A stretch of DNA of 64,000 nt from JAWVFM01 sp963823245 (GCA_963823245.1 CAWGKQ010000004.1:186001-250000); one strand, 5' to 3'; positions 20,136-28,838 are shown, numbered from the stretch's first letter. Made by a program: numbers and translations. The notes: a model not told the origin generated them from the sequence alone.

Positions 20136-20527
20136 CTAGGCCGCGACGAGGGCCCGGGTCTCGCCGCCCGTTGGTGTCGGCCGGCCTCGCTTCGCCTCGA
20201 GCTCGCCCGCGAGCTCATTGCGCTGGCGCTCGGTGAGCTTGCCGAGCTCGCGGTTTTCGCTCAGCATCAGCGGCGAGAGGAACTTCCGCGCTCGGGCCCT
20301 GCCCCATCGGCGCTGGCTTCGAAGCAGCTCTCCGACGGTCATCGTCTCGACCTGCCAGGGGCAGCCCCGGACGACTTCGGACGCGTCGGCCCTCCCCGAC
20401 TTGATCGCGCGCTTGAGCTCCGCCCGGGCGAGGCGCACCCGGTTCGCATGTGCGAGGGCCTTCATGTGTGCGGCGCCTGCATGTGCTGCGGCGCGATGGC
20501 GGGGGCAGCCTTTGTGGCAGCTTCCAT
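20136..20527 (-). CDS. mihF: Actinobacterial integration host factor (mIHF)
   Basis: A nucleoid-associated DNA-binding protein of the actinobacterial mIHF family, unrelated to HU/IHF. The core is ANRVRLARAELKRAIKSG, VETMTVGELLRSQRRWGRAR and ARKFLSPLMLSENRELGKLT, followed by ERQRNELAGEL. These are the helix-two-turn-helix and C-terminal helices of the family. A strong ribosome site (AAAGGAGGA) precedes ATG at 20527, which opens EAATKAAPAIAPQHMQAPHT and then meets TGA; the conserved body restarts with ATG at 20465 by an ATGA overlap in another frame. Homologues run straight through this point as I recall, so one extra base is the likelier cause. Confidence 0.88.
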
Positions 20528-20682
20528 TCCCACTCCTCCTTTGAGTGAAATCGAGATCTTCGGAATGTGGCGGCGCTGCCAGCTCCCAGCTCACCGGGCT
20601 TCGGTCCCGTCAGGTGGGGTCGGGAAAAGCTTCTTGTCTCCTCCCGACCGCCCCCTGCCCCAGGGTGCCGTCGAGCGCTGGC

Positions 20683-20712
20683 GCAAGCTATCCGAGAGGG
20701 TCGGCGGGCGTC
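20683..20712 (-). promoter_or_regulatory. Candidate sigma70-type promoter for mIHF
   Basis: On the minus strand TTGACG is followed after 18 nt by TAGCTT, giving a leader of about 150 nt. The -35 has one mismatch to TTGACA; the -10 keeps TA and the final T. Confidence 0.35.
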
Positions 20713-20839
20713 AACCCCCTCGGCCATCTTCGCCCCCAGTCGTTCGCTAAGAGCAACCTTTTTGTGTCCGCGACGGACCCTTGTTCGACATTGGACAAGT
20801 GGAAACCAACCCGCGTGGGTTAGTTCGACCGTCGGTAAA

Positions 20840-20858
20840 GCGGGGCCCGCGACCCCGC
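20840..20858 (-). terminator. Terminator of the oxoamine synthase gene
   Basis: GCGGGG and CCCCGC form a 6-bp stem with a 7-nt loop, about 12 nt after the stop. On the minus strand it is followed by TTTA, a short U-tract. It fits a weak intrinsic terminator for this GC content. Confidence 0.5.
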
Positions 20859-20869
20859 CGGCCGAAGAG

Positions 20870-22129
20870 TTAAACCTCCCGGAGCGCCTGGAAGTCCTTG
20901 GAGATGACCCGGTCCAGGATCTCCAGGGCCCGGTCGAGATGCTCGGGCTCGTGGGTCGCCATGAGGCTCGTCCGCAGAAGCGCCCCGCCCGGTGGGACGG
21001 CGGGATGGATCGCGACGTTGGTGTAGACGCCGGCGTCATAGAGCGCCTTCCAGAGCAACACGGCCTGCCAGTCCTCGCCGACGACGACCGGGACGACCGG
21101 GGTCGTGGCCTCGCTGCCGTCCGGCAGGGTGCCCGGCTCGACGACGCGCAGCCCCAGGTCGCGAAGGCCCTGGCGCAGGTACCGGGCGTTGCCGAGAAGG
21201 CGCTCCATCAGCTCGGCGCCCTCGGAGCGGATGACCCGAAGCGCCCCGAGCGCCGCGCCGACGGCGGCCGGAACGGCCGACGCCGTGAAGATGAAGGCGC
21301 GGGTGGCGATCCGCAGGTACTCGATGACCTCCTCGGGGCCGGCGATGAAGCCGCCGCAGGAGGCGAGGCTCTTCGAGAAGGTGCCCATCCGCAGGTCCAC
21401 CCGGTCCTCGAGGCCGTAGAGCTCGCAGGTTCCCGCTCCGCGCTCGCCGAGGACGCCGACGGCGTGGGCCTCGTCGACCATGAGGCGCGCCCCGTGGGCC
21501 TCGCAGCGCTCGACGATCTCCGGCAGCGGGGCGACGTCGCCCTCCATCGAGAAGACGCCGTCGACGACGACCAGCACGCCGCCGCCATCCTCGCCGGCTC
21601 GCTCGAGCATCCGGTCGAGCTTCGCCATCTGGTTGTGACGGAAGGGCCGAAGCTTCGCGCCGGAGAGACGGCAGCCGTCGAGGATCGAGGCGTGGTCGCC
21701 CGAGTCGCACACCACCGTGTCGCCCGGCTCGAGGATCGTGCCGATGCAGCCCAGGTTCGCCTGGTAGCCGGTGGTGAAGACGATCGCGTCCTCGGTGCCC
21801 ATCCATTCGGCGAGCTCGCGCTCGAGGTCGACGTGCAGGGGCGTCGTGCCGTTGAGGAGCCTCGAGCCCGTGAGCCCCGTGCCGTAGCGCTCGAGGGCGT
21901 CGCGTGCGGCCTCCTTGACGCGCGCGTCCCCGGTGAGGCCGAGGTAGTTGTTCGAGCCGAGCATGATGGTCTCGCGGCCCTCCATCTCGACGACGGGCCC
22001 CGCCTCCGAGGCCATGACGCGGAAGTAGGGCAACAGATCGCCCTGCTTCGCCATCTCGAGCTGCTCGACCCGGTCGTGGGTGCGCGCCTTCTCGAAGACG
22101 TCAACGGGCGCGCGGGTCGTCTCGGTCAT
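20870..22129 (-). CDS. Alpha-oxoamine synthase (glycine C-acetyltransferase / KBL-like)
   Basis: A PLP enzyme of 419 residues that joins an acyl-CoA to an amino acid with loss of CO2 or CoA chemistry; closest in style to 2-amino-3-ketobutyrate CoA ligase. The start is ATG at 22129. Visible: GSNNYLGLTGDARVKEAA, YGTGLTGSRLLNGTT (substrate loop), TTGYQANLG, the ring-stacking His146 in SGDHASILDG, Asp219 in VDEAHAVGVLGERGAG, and the Schiff-base Lys253 in MGTFSKSLASCGG. The frame is unbroken. No threonine dehydrogenase gene is adjacent, so BioF- or serine-palmitoyltransferase-like roles stay possible. GACACT 6 nt before the ATG may be its -10. Confidence 0.9.
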   Translation of the reverse strand: MTETTRAPVDVFEKARTHDRVEQLEMAKQGDLLPYFRVMASEAGPVVEMEGRETIMLGSNNYLGLTGDARVKEAARDALERYGTGLTGSRLLNGTTPLHVDLERELAEWMGTEDAIVFTTGYQANLGCIGTILEPGDTVVCDSGDHASILDGCRLSGAKLRPFRHNQMAKLDRMLERAGEDGGGVLVVVDGVFSMEGDVAPLPEIVERCEAHGARLMVDEAHAVGVLGERGAGTCELYGLEDRVDLRMGTFSKSLASCGGFIAGPEEVIEYLRIATRAFIFTASAVPAAVGAALGALRVIRSEGAELMERLLGNARYLRQGLRDLGLRVVEPGTLPDGSEATTPVVPVVVGEDWQAVLLWKALYDAGVYTNVAIHPAVPPGGALLRTSLMATHEPEHLDRALEILDRVISKDFQALREV

Positions 22130-22150
22130 GCCGAAAGTGTCGCAGAGGGG

Positions 22151-22156
22151 TACCGT
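22151..22156 (+). promoter_or_regulatory. -10 box of a leaderless gene
   Basis: TACCGT ends seven nt before ATG 22164. It lies in the 34-bp gap to the divergent oxoamine synthase gene, so the two promoters overlap. Confidence 0.45.
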
Positions 22157-22163
22157 GCCGCCG

Positions 22164-23284
22164 ATGCCGGTCGACGTCACAGCCGTCCGCGGGCTGCGCG
22201 ACCTGCGGAGGTTCGTCGAGCTGCCGTACCGGCTCCACGCCGGCACCAACTGGGTACCGCCGTTGCGCCTCGAGCGCTACATGTTCCTGAGCCGGCGCCT
22301 CAACGCCTACTTCAAGCACGGCGAGGCCGAGTACTTCCTCGCCCGCCGCGACGGGAGGGTCGTCGGCCGCATCACCGCCCAGGTCGACCACGCCTTCAAC
22401 GAGTTCCACGGCTCGCGCTGGGGGATGTTCGGCTTCCTCGAGCTCGACCGACGACGCCGAGGCGCTGGAGGCGATGCTGGCCGCGGCCGAGCGTTGGCTG
22501 CGCGAGCGCGGTTGCGACCGGATGGTCGGGCCGATGGACTTCCAGCTGAACGACGAGAGCGGCGTCCTGATCGAGGGCTTCGACCTGCGGCCGATGATCC
22601 GCCAGCCGTGGCACCCGCCCTACTACCAGCGCCTCTGCGAGGCGGCCGGGCTCGAGAAGGCGATGGACCTCTTCATGTGGGAGCTCTACGTGCAGGACCG
22701 CGAGAAGGTCCTGCCGATCCTGCCCGAGCTCGCGGAGAAGGCGCGCACGGAGCACGGGGTGCGGATCCGGAAGATGTCTCGCCGTCACCTTCGGCGCGAG
22801 CTCGACGACTTCGCGAGGATCTACAACGCGGCCTGGTCCGAGAACTGGGGCTTCGTGCCCTACTCCAAGGAGGACCTCGACGCCTACGCGCTCGACCTCC
22901 AGCTCGTCTACGCCCGCGACTGGTTCATGGTCGCCGAGAAGGACGGCGAGACGATCGCCATCGCGATCACGATCCCGGACATCAACAAGGTGCTCCGCGG
23001 ATGAACGGCCGCCTCCTCCCGCTCGGCTGGTGGCACTTCCTCCAAGGTGCCGGATCATGGACGAGGTCCGCGTCGGCTTCCTCGGGGTCCTGCCCGCCTA
23101 CCAGCACACCGGTGTGGCCGCGCTGCTCTACATGGAGCACTTCGACATGGCCGCGAAGACCCGTCAGACCGGCGGCGAGATGGGCTGGATCCTCGAGACG
23201 AACGAGGCCATGAACCGCGGCATGGAGGCGATGGGGGGACGGATCGTGAAGCGCTACCGGGTCTACGAGCGCGAGCTCAGCTAG
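22164..23284 (+). CDS. GNAT-like acetyltransferase-fold protein, two frame breaks
   Basis: A protein of about 370 residues related to large N-acetyltransferase-like proteins of unknown substrate. Segments: VELPYRLHAGTNWVPPLRLE, EAEYFLARRDGRVVGRITAQ, WGMFGFLELD, CDRMVGPMDFQLNDESGVLI, FAEDFARIYNAAW-type helix (DDFARIYNAAWSENWGFVP), then the CoA-binding-like VRVGFLGVLPAYQHTGVAAL and ILETNEAMNRGMEAMGGRIV. This arrangement matches the DUF-type GNAT proteins often found beside sphingolipid- or KBL-like genes, which fits the divergent neighbour. Breaks near 22455 and 23010 need one-base corrections. Substrate unknown. Confidence 0.75.
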
Positions 23285-23510
23285 CTCTGCTCCGCCGGGC
23301 CTGCCTGAGCGCGAAGTACGCGAGCAGCGTGTGGCGCTCGGCGTCGTGCCGCCAGAGCATCTTGCCGAGGTACGCGCCGGGCACGACCTCCACGAGCTCG
23401 TCGCGAATCGAGCGGATGAGGAGCGCATCGGACTCCGCGAGCTCGCGCAGCCCGGCGACCTTGCGCTGTCCGGTCTCGGCGCTCGGTGCCGCGGTGGCCG
23501 CGCTCGCCAT
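23277..23510 (-). CDS. Small hypothetical protein
   Basis: Unknown, about 77 residues. The core ALLIRSIRDELVEVVPGAYLG followed by KMLWR looks like a short conserved domain with a helix and a G-x-YLGK turn. The ATG at 23510 has no good ribosome site. Just upstream, an ATG at 23552 with GGAG before it opens MTEASVTKPRP and stops next to this ATG. The same pattern is seen at mIHF and suggests one lost or gained base. If so, the real start is 23552. It overlaps the end of the GNAT-like gene by 8 nt, convergently. Confidence 0.5.
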   Translation of the reverse strand: MASAATAAPSAETGQRKVAGLRELAESDALLIRSIRDELVEVVPGAYLGKMLWRHDAERHTLLAYFALRQARRSRAS

Positions 23511-23603
23511 TCAGGGTCTCGGCTTCGTGACGCTCGCTTCGGTCATCGGGCTCCTTAAGTCGCTGGATGCGGAATCAGCATAAAGCGGGTGCGGGAGCGC
23601 GTA

Positions 23604-23609
23604 TACACT
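23604..23609 (+). promoter_or_regulatory. -10 box of a leaderless gene
   Basis: TACACT within GTATACACT ends six nt before the GTG at 23616. Confidence 0.5.
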
Positions 23610-23615
23610 CAGCCC

Positions 23616-23933
23616 GTGGGCGAGGAGCTGCTCGAGGCGGAGGCGATCGAGGAGGAGACGGCGCTCGGCGGGGGCGAGCCGGAGGAGTCGGTGCGCCCTC
23701 TACCCGACCGTCGCCGTCCCTCGGAGCTGTCGGTGTGGCGCGAGGACGTTCGCACGGCAGCGATCGCCGCCGCGGGCGGAATCGTGGTCGGCGCCGCGAC
23801 GGTCGCGGCCGTCCGCGCCACCCGGGCGTCCGCTGCGCCGAAGCGCAGGATCGCCCGTCGCGGCAAGGAGAAGATGCCGGGCGTCGTGGCCAGCCGCTCG
23901 TTCCTGATCGACGTTCACCTCCTGGACCGCTGA
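23616..23933 (+). CDS. Small hypothetical protein with one hydrophobic segment
   Basis: Unknown, 105 residues. The chosen start is GTG at 23616, giving GEELLEAEAIEEETALGG, because the -10 box sits 6 nt upstream. The N-terminus is strongly acidic. A basic stretch (PDRRRPSEL) precedes a hydrophobic segment AAIAAAGGIVVGAATVAAVR that could span or touch the membrane, then a basic tail (PKRRIARRGKEKM). The pattern suggests a single-span protein with charged tails. No catalytic motif is seen. Confidence 0.55.
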   Translation: MGEELLEAEAIEEETALGGGEPEESVRPLPDRRRPSELSVWREDVRTAAIAAAGGIVVGAATVAAVRATRASAAPKRRIARRGKEKMPGVVASRSFLIDVHLLDR

Positions 23934-23968
23934 CGGCGACGCTCGCCGAAGCCGTCGGCGGGGCGACC

Positions 23969-23974
23969 TATCGT
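23969..23974 (+). promoter_or_regulatory. -10 box of a leaderless gene
   Basis: TATCGT ends six nt before GTG 23981. Confidence 0.45.
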
Positions 23975-23980
23975 CGGGGC

Positions 23981-24927
23981 GTGCGCCCGCGATCACTCGA
24001 GATCGAGATCCGGCCCCCGTGGCCGTACCGCACTCCCGTCGGGCGGCGGGGGCGACGGGGTGGGCCGCGTGCGCGCGGGCGTCTTCACCCGCCTGCTGCG
24101 GCTCGGTGAGGAGCGCGTCGTCGTAGCGGCCTGGCAGCGGCGCGGCGGCGAGGTCCTCCTTCGCGCGACGGCGAGCCCGGATCGCCCCAGACCCGCCGAC
24201 CGCGGCGCTCCAGGCCGCGATCGAGCGAATGCGCTTCGCGATCGGGGTCGACGACGACCTCACGGAGTTTCACCGCGCGTTCCGGGCCGACCCGCTGATC
24301 GGTCCCGCGATCGCGCGCCGGCCATGGCTGCGGCCCCGGCGCCGGCCGTTCGCCTGGGAGGCGCTCGCCTGGGCGATCACGAAGCAGCTGATCGAGTCGG
24401 GGCGCGCGGCTGAGATCCAGCGGCGCATGGTGCGCCGCTGGGGCGAGGGGGCGACCTCACCGTTCCCGCCGGGCTGGACCCTTCGGGACGTGCCCGACCC
24501 GGCGACGATCGCCGCGCGCTCGCCGGCCGAGCTGGCGTCGACGGACCTCTCCGCGGGCCGCTCGCTGGCGATGATCAGGGTCGCGCGCGAGGTCGCCGCC
24601 GAGCGCGCCGATCCGGGCGACCCGAGGCACGATCCCAGGTTCCGCCGCATCCGCGAGATCGGTCCATGGACGCTTCAGTGCCTCGGCCTCTTCGGGCGCG
24701 GCGAGCCCGACTCGCTCCCGGCCGGCGACCTCGGCTACGTCAAGCTGGTCGGCCGCCTCGCCGGGCTTCGCCGACGTGCCACCGTCGAGGAGGTCGAGGA
24801 GTACTTCGCGCCCTACGCGCCCTTTCGTGGCCTGGCGGGGGAGTTCGCCCTCCGGCACTCACCACGCCGCTCGCGGCGTAGGCGACATCCGTCCAGCCGA
24901 CTGGCGCCTGCGGCCGGCGCTGACTAG
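23981..24927 (+). CDS. alkA: DNA-3-methyladenine glycosylase II (AlkA type), frameshifted
   Basis: Base-excision repair glycosylase that removes alkylated purines. The N-terminal beta domain reads LEIEIRPPWPYR and VFTRLLRLGEERVVVAAWQR, then DDDLTEFHRAFRADPLIG. The helix-hairpin-helix GPD domain includes PFAWEALAWAITKQLIESG, AGRSLAMIRVAREVA, RRIREIGPWTLQCLGLFGRG (hairpin) and the catalytic Asp in PAGDLGYVKLVGRLAG. Breaks lie near 24050 and 24190. The C-terminal end after RGLAGEFALRH is uncertain: the current frame stops at 24927 and a neighbouring one at 24881. Start GTG at 23981 is supported by TATCGT. Confidence 0.85.
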
Positions 24928-24962
24928 GGTCGACGCACGGGCCCACGACGAAAGGAAGCGAG

Positions 24963-25376
24963 ATGGATCCGATCAACGTCGATGACGTCGAGCTCGCCGA
25001 GCTCACCTCCAGCACCAGCGACGATGCGGCTTGGGTGGGGGGATTCTTCGCGCACGGCGGCGACGGGGCGGCCGCCTCCACGGTGATCTACTTCGCCGTT
25101 CCCGAGGGCAAGCGGCTCGGGCGTCACACGGACACCGCGGAGGAGACGCAGTTCATCCTCGGGGGAGAGGGGAGCTCCTGCGCGACGGTGGCGCCGATCC
25201 GATCCGCGCCGGCGACGTCGTCGTCCTCGCCGAGGGCGAGGCCCACGACCTCGCAACACGGGCTCGGGCGACCTGCGGGTTATCGGATTCTTCTCGGCGC
25301 CGGCGGTGCAGCAGCACTGGACCTCGGAGGTGTGGCAGCCGGGCGACCTCGCCGGTCACGTGGCACCGCGGCGTAG
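24963..25376 (+). CDS. Cupin-domain protein, frameshifted
   Basis: A small single-domain cupin. The ATG at 24963 has AAAGGAAG 5 nt before it and TAGGGT further up as a likely -10. The first cupin motif is seen in RLGRHTDTAEETQFILGGEG, the metal-site His and Glu being present. The second lies in a shifted frame: DPIRAGDVVVLAEGEAHDLA, followed by DLRVIGFFSAPAVQQHW. Breaks near 25175 and 25257. About 138 residues. The role is unknown; such cupins often act as isomerases, dioxygenases or sensors. Confidence 0.7.
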   Translation: MDPINVDDVELAELTSSTSDDAAWVGGFFAHGGDGAAASTVIYFAVPEGKRLGRHTDTAEETQFILGGEGSSCATVAPIRSAPATSSSSPRARPTTSQHGLGRPAGYRILLGAGGAAALDLGGVAAGRPRRSRGTAA

Positions 25377-25388
25377 GCTCCTGACGGC

Positions 25389-26424
25389 CTACGGAGCCTG
25401 GCTCGGAAGCAGGTCGTTCGTCAGGATGTCGTCGGTCTTCGGCAGGGCCTTGATGAGCCCGTTGTCGGCCATGAAGTGGGCGAAGCGGGTCCACTCGCGC
25501 GGGTTCTGATAGCCGAACGGCTTACCCGTGTTGGTCTGGTCGAGTATCGGCAGCGTCTTGTCGATCTCGGCGCGGGTCAGTTTCGGATCGAGGCCCTGGC
25601 CGGCGGCGAGGATCGCGTTGGTGGCCGCCTGCGGGTTGGCGGCGGCGGCCCGCGTGCCGCGTTGCAGCGCGGCGAGGAAGAGCTGGATCGAACGCGGGTC
25701 GTTTGCCACCGTGTCGTCGGAGGCGACCAGCACGAGCTCGTCGTAGGTCGGGATGCCGAGGCGATCGACGGGGACGACACGCGGATGCAGGCCGCGCTGC
25801 GCGAGGTCGACGCCCTCGACGTTGAGGAAGCCGCCGAGCATCGCGTCGGCGCGGCCGGAGACGACCGCCGGCAACAGGCCCTCCTGGACGTTCACGACGT
25901 TGACGTCGCCCTCCGACAGCCCGGCCCGGCCGAGGATCGCCTTCAGGAACGCCTGCTGGTAGGCGATGCCCGCGGTGGCGATCGTCTTGCCCTTCAGATC
26001 GGCGACGGTCTTGATGCCGGCCTTGCCGAGCGAGATCAGCGAGGTGAGCGGCTGCGGGACGATCGCCGCCACCGCCTTCACGGGGAGACCCTGGTCGCGG
26101 GCCAGCATCACCTCGGGCTCGTAGGAGATGGCGAGGTCGGCGCGGCCCTCGGCGACCTCCTTGATCGGCGCCGAGGGATCCGACGGGGCCTGGGGGTGCA
26201 CGTCGAGCCCCGCGTCGCGGAAGTAGCCCCTGTCGATCGCCTCGTAGATCCCGGCGTGGTCGGGGTTGACGTAGAAGTCGAGGGCGAGGGTGATCGAGTC
26301 GGTCTGGGTCGACTTGCCGCTTTCGGACTTCTCGCCGCAGCCCGCGACCACCGTCGCGGCGGCCACGGAGCCCGCCACCAGCAGGACGGCGAGCCGCGAT
26401 CTAGGGCGTCGGTTTCCGGGTCAC
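25389..26424 (-). CDS. Thiamine-precursor ABC substrate-binding lipoprotein (ThiY/NMT1-like)
   Basis: Periplasmic-type binding protein, lipid-anchored, of the NMT1/THI5-like (SsuA/ThiY) family. The signal region RSRLAVLLVAGSVAAATVVA ends in the lipobox VVAGC. The mature part starts with ITLALDFYVNPDHAGIYEAI, typical of pyrimidine-precursor binders, and continues RADLAISYEPEVMLARDQG, LKGKTIATAGIAYQQAFLKA and RADAMLGGFLNVEGVDLAQ. The signal peptide is cut off from its start codon by a shift near 26405; GTG at 26424 (AAAGGA upstream) or ATG at 26436 is likely. Third gene of the operon behind the TPP riboswitch, hence the assignment to thiamine-precursor uptake. Confidence 0.88.
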
Positions 26425-26440
26425 GTGGGGCGGCATCCTT

Positions 26441-27217
26441 TCAGGCGGCCCCGGTCCGCTCGCCGCGGCCCCACCAGGCCAGGCGGTGCTCCGCCACCGC
26501 GAGAAGCCCGAAGAGGCAGATCGCCATTGCCGAGAGGACGGTGATCGCCGCGAAGACCTTCGCCGTCTGGAGCTGGTTCTGGAGGTTGAGGATGAGGTAG
26601 CCGAGGCCCGAGCTCGAGCCCGCCCACTCGCCGAACACGGCGCCGATGACCGCCACCGCGACGGCGATCCGCGCGCCGCTCAGGAAATAGGGGAGCGCGG
26701 CCGGAACCTCGACCCGGGCGAGCGCCTGTAGCCGGCTCGCGTCGAGAGTGCGCATCAGCTTCGGGAGCTCCGGGTCGACCGATCGCAACCCGTCGAGCGT
26801 GTTGACCGTCACCGGGAAGAAGCACACCAGCGCGATGATCGCCAGCTTCGGCCCGGCTCCGTAGCCGAACCAGACGACCAGGATCGGCGCGATCGCGATG
26901 ATCGGGATCGTCTGAGAGGCGACGAGCAGCGGATAGACGGCGCGGCGGAGGACGCCCGAGAGGTGCAGCACGATCGCGAGCACGAAGCCGACGGCGATCG
27001 CGATCGCGAGTCCGCCGAGGACCTCCTTCAGGGTCACCCAAGCGTTCGTCGCGAGCAGGGAGCGGTCGGTCCAGAGCGCCGAGGCGACGTCGCTCGGCGC
27101 CGGGACGAGGTATGGCTTGAGGGACAGAGCGTCGGCGATCACGTGCCAGCGCGCCGCCAGCTCCCAGGCGCACAGCGCGAGCACGACGAGGATCGCCGGT
27201 GCGAGCCAGCGCCTCAC
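26441..27217 (-). CDS. ABC transporter permease (ThiX/SsuC-like)
   Basis: Inner-membrane permease, 258 residues, of the SsuC/ThiX group. Six hydrophobic segments are seen, starting with LAPAILVVLALCAWELAAR. The EAA-type coupling loop reads LMRTLDASRLQALARVEVPA, followed by ALPYFLSGARIAVAVAVIGA. The frame is unbroken. The ATG at 27217 overlaps the TGA of the ATPase gene (ATGA). With the ATPase and the binding protein it makes one riboswitch-controlled importer, presumably for hydroxymethylpyrimidine or thiamine. Confidence 0.92.
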   Translation of the reverse strand: MRRWLAPAILVVLALCAWELAARWHVIADALSLKPYLVPAPSDVASALWTDRSLLATNAWVTLKEVLGGLAIAIAVGFVLAIVLHLSGVLRRAVYPLLVASQTIPIIAIAPILVVWFGYGAGPKLAIIALVCFFPVTVNTLDGLRSVDPELPKLMRTLDASRLQALARVEVPAALPYFLSGARIAVAVAVIGAVFGEWAGSSSGLGYLILNLQNQLQTAKVFAAITVLSAMAICLFGLLAVAEHRLAWWGRGERTGAA

Positions 27218-28066
27218 GCGCGCCCTCCCGCCAGCGCCGCGAGCGCACGCTCACGGGCCTCGACGAAGGCGAGCGAGGTGACGGCATCGCGCCGCGGCAC
27301 CGAGCGGGGCGCGGGCCCGGCGAGCTCGGCGACCACGCGGGCGGGCCGCGGCGAGAGGACGATCACCCGGTCGGAGAGGTAGAGGGCCTCCTCCACGTCG
27401 TGGGTCACGAGAAGGGCGGTGCGTCCGCGATCCACGAGCGCCGAGGAGAGCCATTCCTGCATCTCCGCCCTCGTGATCGCGTCGAGGCCGGCGAAGGGCT
27501 CGTCGAGCAGCAGCACCGGCTTGCCCGCCAGCAGCGTCCGCAGGAAGGCAACGCGCTGGCGCATGCCGCCCGAGAGCGTCGCGCGGACGCGCGTTCTCGA
27601 ACCCGGCGAGCCCGAAGCGCTCGAAGAGCGGTGCGGCCGCGCGGCGCGCGGCGCGCCGCGGCACCCCGCGGTTGCGCAGGGCGAGCGCCGCGTTGTCGAT
27701 CGCCCGCAGCCAGGGAAGCAGCAGGTCGCGCTGCGGCATGAACGCGCAGCTCGCAAGGCGCCGGTCGGCCTGACGCTCGCCCTCGACCACGATCTCGCCG
27801 GCGGACGGCTCGCGGAGGCCGGCGATCAGCTCGAGGAGGGTGGACTTTCCGCATCCGGACGGGCCGACCACGCCCACGACCTCCCCCGGGGCCGCTGCGA
27901 GGTCGATTCGCTCGATGGCGAGGAGCTCGGCGAAGGAGTGGCGCAGATCCCGAACGCTGAGAGCGCTGGACACATCGCCCGCCGCTGGGCGCGGTGGCAT
28001 CGACTCCCTGGCCGGGCTTTCGAGTGAAGGAGGCTCCACCACGGGAGCCTCTGACGTGGACTTCAT
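27214..28066 (-). CDS. ABC transporter ATPase (ThiZ/SsuB-like), one frame break
   Basis: Energises the thiamine-precursor importer. It starts at ATG 28066 directly after the riboswitch, with GGAGGG as ribosome site. Walker A is VVGPSGCGKSTLLELIAG, the Q-loop is SCAFMPQRDLLLPWLRA, the signature is TLSGGMRQRVAFLRTLLAG, Walker B is VLLLDEPFAGLDAITRAEMQ, and the H-loop is LLVTHDVEEALYLSDRV. A single-base shift near 27600 separates Walker A from the signature. There is an N-terminal tail of about 35 residues before the ABC core. It overlaps the permease by 4 nt. Confidence 0.92.
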
Positions 28067-28168
28067 GCTCCCTCCGCGCGCATTACCGCGACAGGTTCCG
28101 AGGGTCAGCGCCAGGCGGTGGTCCCGGGGGCGCTATCTCAGCCCGCTTGCCCGCGAGCACCCCTGTGT
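28067..28168 (-). promoter_or_regulatory. TPP (THI-box) riboswitch
   Basis: On the minus strand the conserved THI elements occur in order: ACAGGGGTGCTC, GGGCTGAGATAGCGCCC, GACCCTCGGAACCTG and GGTAATGCGCGCGGAGGGAG. These are the pyrimidine- and pyrophosphate-sensing arms of the TPP aptamer. The 3' end of the aptamer (GGAGGGAG) is also the ribosome site of the ATPase gene at 28066, with no separate expression platform. Binding of TPP would therefore hide the ribosome site, meaning translational control. It identifies the downstream ABC operon as a thiamine-related importer. Confidence 0.95.
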
Positions 28169-28175
28169 GGTGGGG

Positions 28176-28181
28176 ATTCTA
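28176..28181 (-). promoter_or_regulatory. -10 box of the TPP-riboswitch transcript
   Basis: TAGAAT on the minus strand is a near-consensus -10 whose first three bases are the stop codon of the upstream HAD gene. A start 7-8 nt downstream falls at about 28168, exactly the 5' edge of the aptamer. No good -35 is seen. Confidence 0.6.
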
Positions 28182-28838
28182 GACCGACTCGATCAGAAGC
28201 CCGAGCTCGTCGAGCTTGCCCACGAGCTCCCGAGGCGACTCGTACGTGGCCACGGCCCCGGCCTCGAGCAGCTCGGCCGCCCCGAAGCCTCCGGTGAGCA
28301 GGCCGGCGGCGGCGAGGCCGGCGCGCCCAGCTGCCTCGACGTCCCAGCGCGTGTCGCCGATCATCAGGCCCTCGTCCGTGCCGGCCTTGTCGAGCGCGGC
28401 GTGCACCAGGTCGGGCTTCGGCTTCGTCTCGTCGACGTCGGCCGAGGTCGTCCAGTCGTCCGCGAGCTCCCGTGCGTCGAGAAGGTCGAGGTAGCGCTCG
28501 ACCTCGCGCTCCTTGGCCGAACTGGCGAGGACCACCGCGTCGTGGCGCTCGCGCAGGCCGGCGATCAGCTCGCGCGCGCCGTCGAGAGGAAGGACCTCGT
28601 CGATCAGGCCCATGTAGATCTCGCCCTCGGCACCGCGGATGTCGTCGCCGCAGCGACGCTCGACGTCGTCGCCGGCGACGGCGCCGACAAGCTGGTCGCC
28701 GCCCATGCCGATATGGCGATGGATCCTCCAGGCGGGCACAACCACTCCGCTGCGTCGAAAGGCGCGGTACCACGCGATCGTGTGGTGGTAGTTCGAGTCG
28801 ACGAGAGTGCCGTCGATGTCCAGGATGGCCGCGGGCAT
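28179..28838 (-). CDS. HAD-superfamily hydrolase (phosphoglycolate-phosphatase-like)
   Basis: A cytoplasmic phosphatase, 219 residues, unbroken. Motif I is ILDIDGTLVDSNYHHTIAWY with both catalytic Asp residues, motif II is VVLASSAKEREVERYLDLL, motif III is the Lys in DETKPKPDLVHAAL, and motif IV is GLMIGDTRWDVEAAGRAG. The helical C1 cap between motifs I and II puts it in the beta-phosphoglucomutase/PGP group. It could act in thiamine salvage given its place just upstream of the riboswitch operon, but the substrate cannot be read. Its stop codon forms part of the next promoter. Confidence 0.9.
   Translation of the reverse strand: MPAAILDIDGTLVDSNYHHTIAWYRAFRRSGVVVPAWRIHRHIGMGGDQLVGAVAGDDVERRCGDDIRGAEGEIYMGLIDEVLPLDGARELIAGLRERHDAVVLASSAKEREVERYLDLLDARELADDWTTSADVDETKPKPDLVHAALDKAGTDEGLMIGDTRWDVEAAGRAGLAAAGLLTGGFGAAELLEAGAVATYESPRELVGKLDELGLLIESV

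Larger units (their letters stand above)
20528..20869. other. 342-bp intergenic region upstream of mIHF
   Basis: No gene is seen. It holds, on the minus strand, the terminator of the oxoamine synthase gene, a possible promoter for mIHF (TTGACG at 20712-20707, 18 nt, TAGCTT), and a hairpin of GGGGTCGGGA (20616-20625) with TCCCGAC (20642-20648) that would lie in the mIHF 5' leader. Confidence 0.5.

Noticed and set aside
20567..22549. A plus-strand open frame of 660 codons antisense to the oxoamine synthase gene
   Set aside because: Low-complexity Arg/Gly/Asp-rich translation typical of antisense frames in GC-rich DNA; the opposite strand has a complete enzyme.
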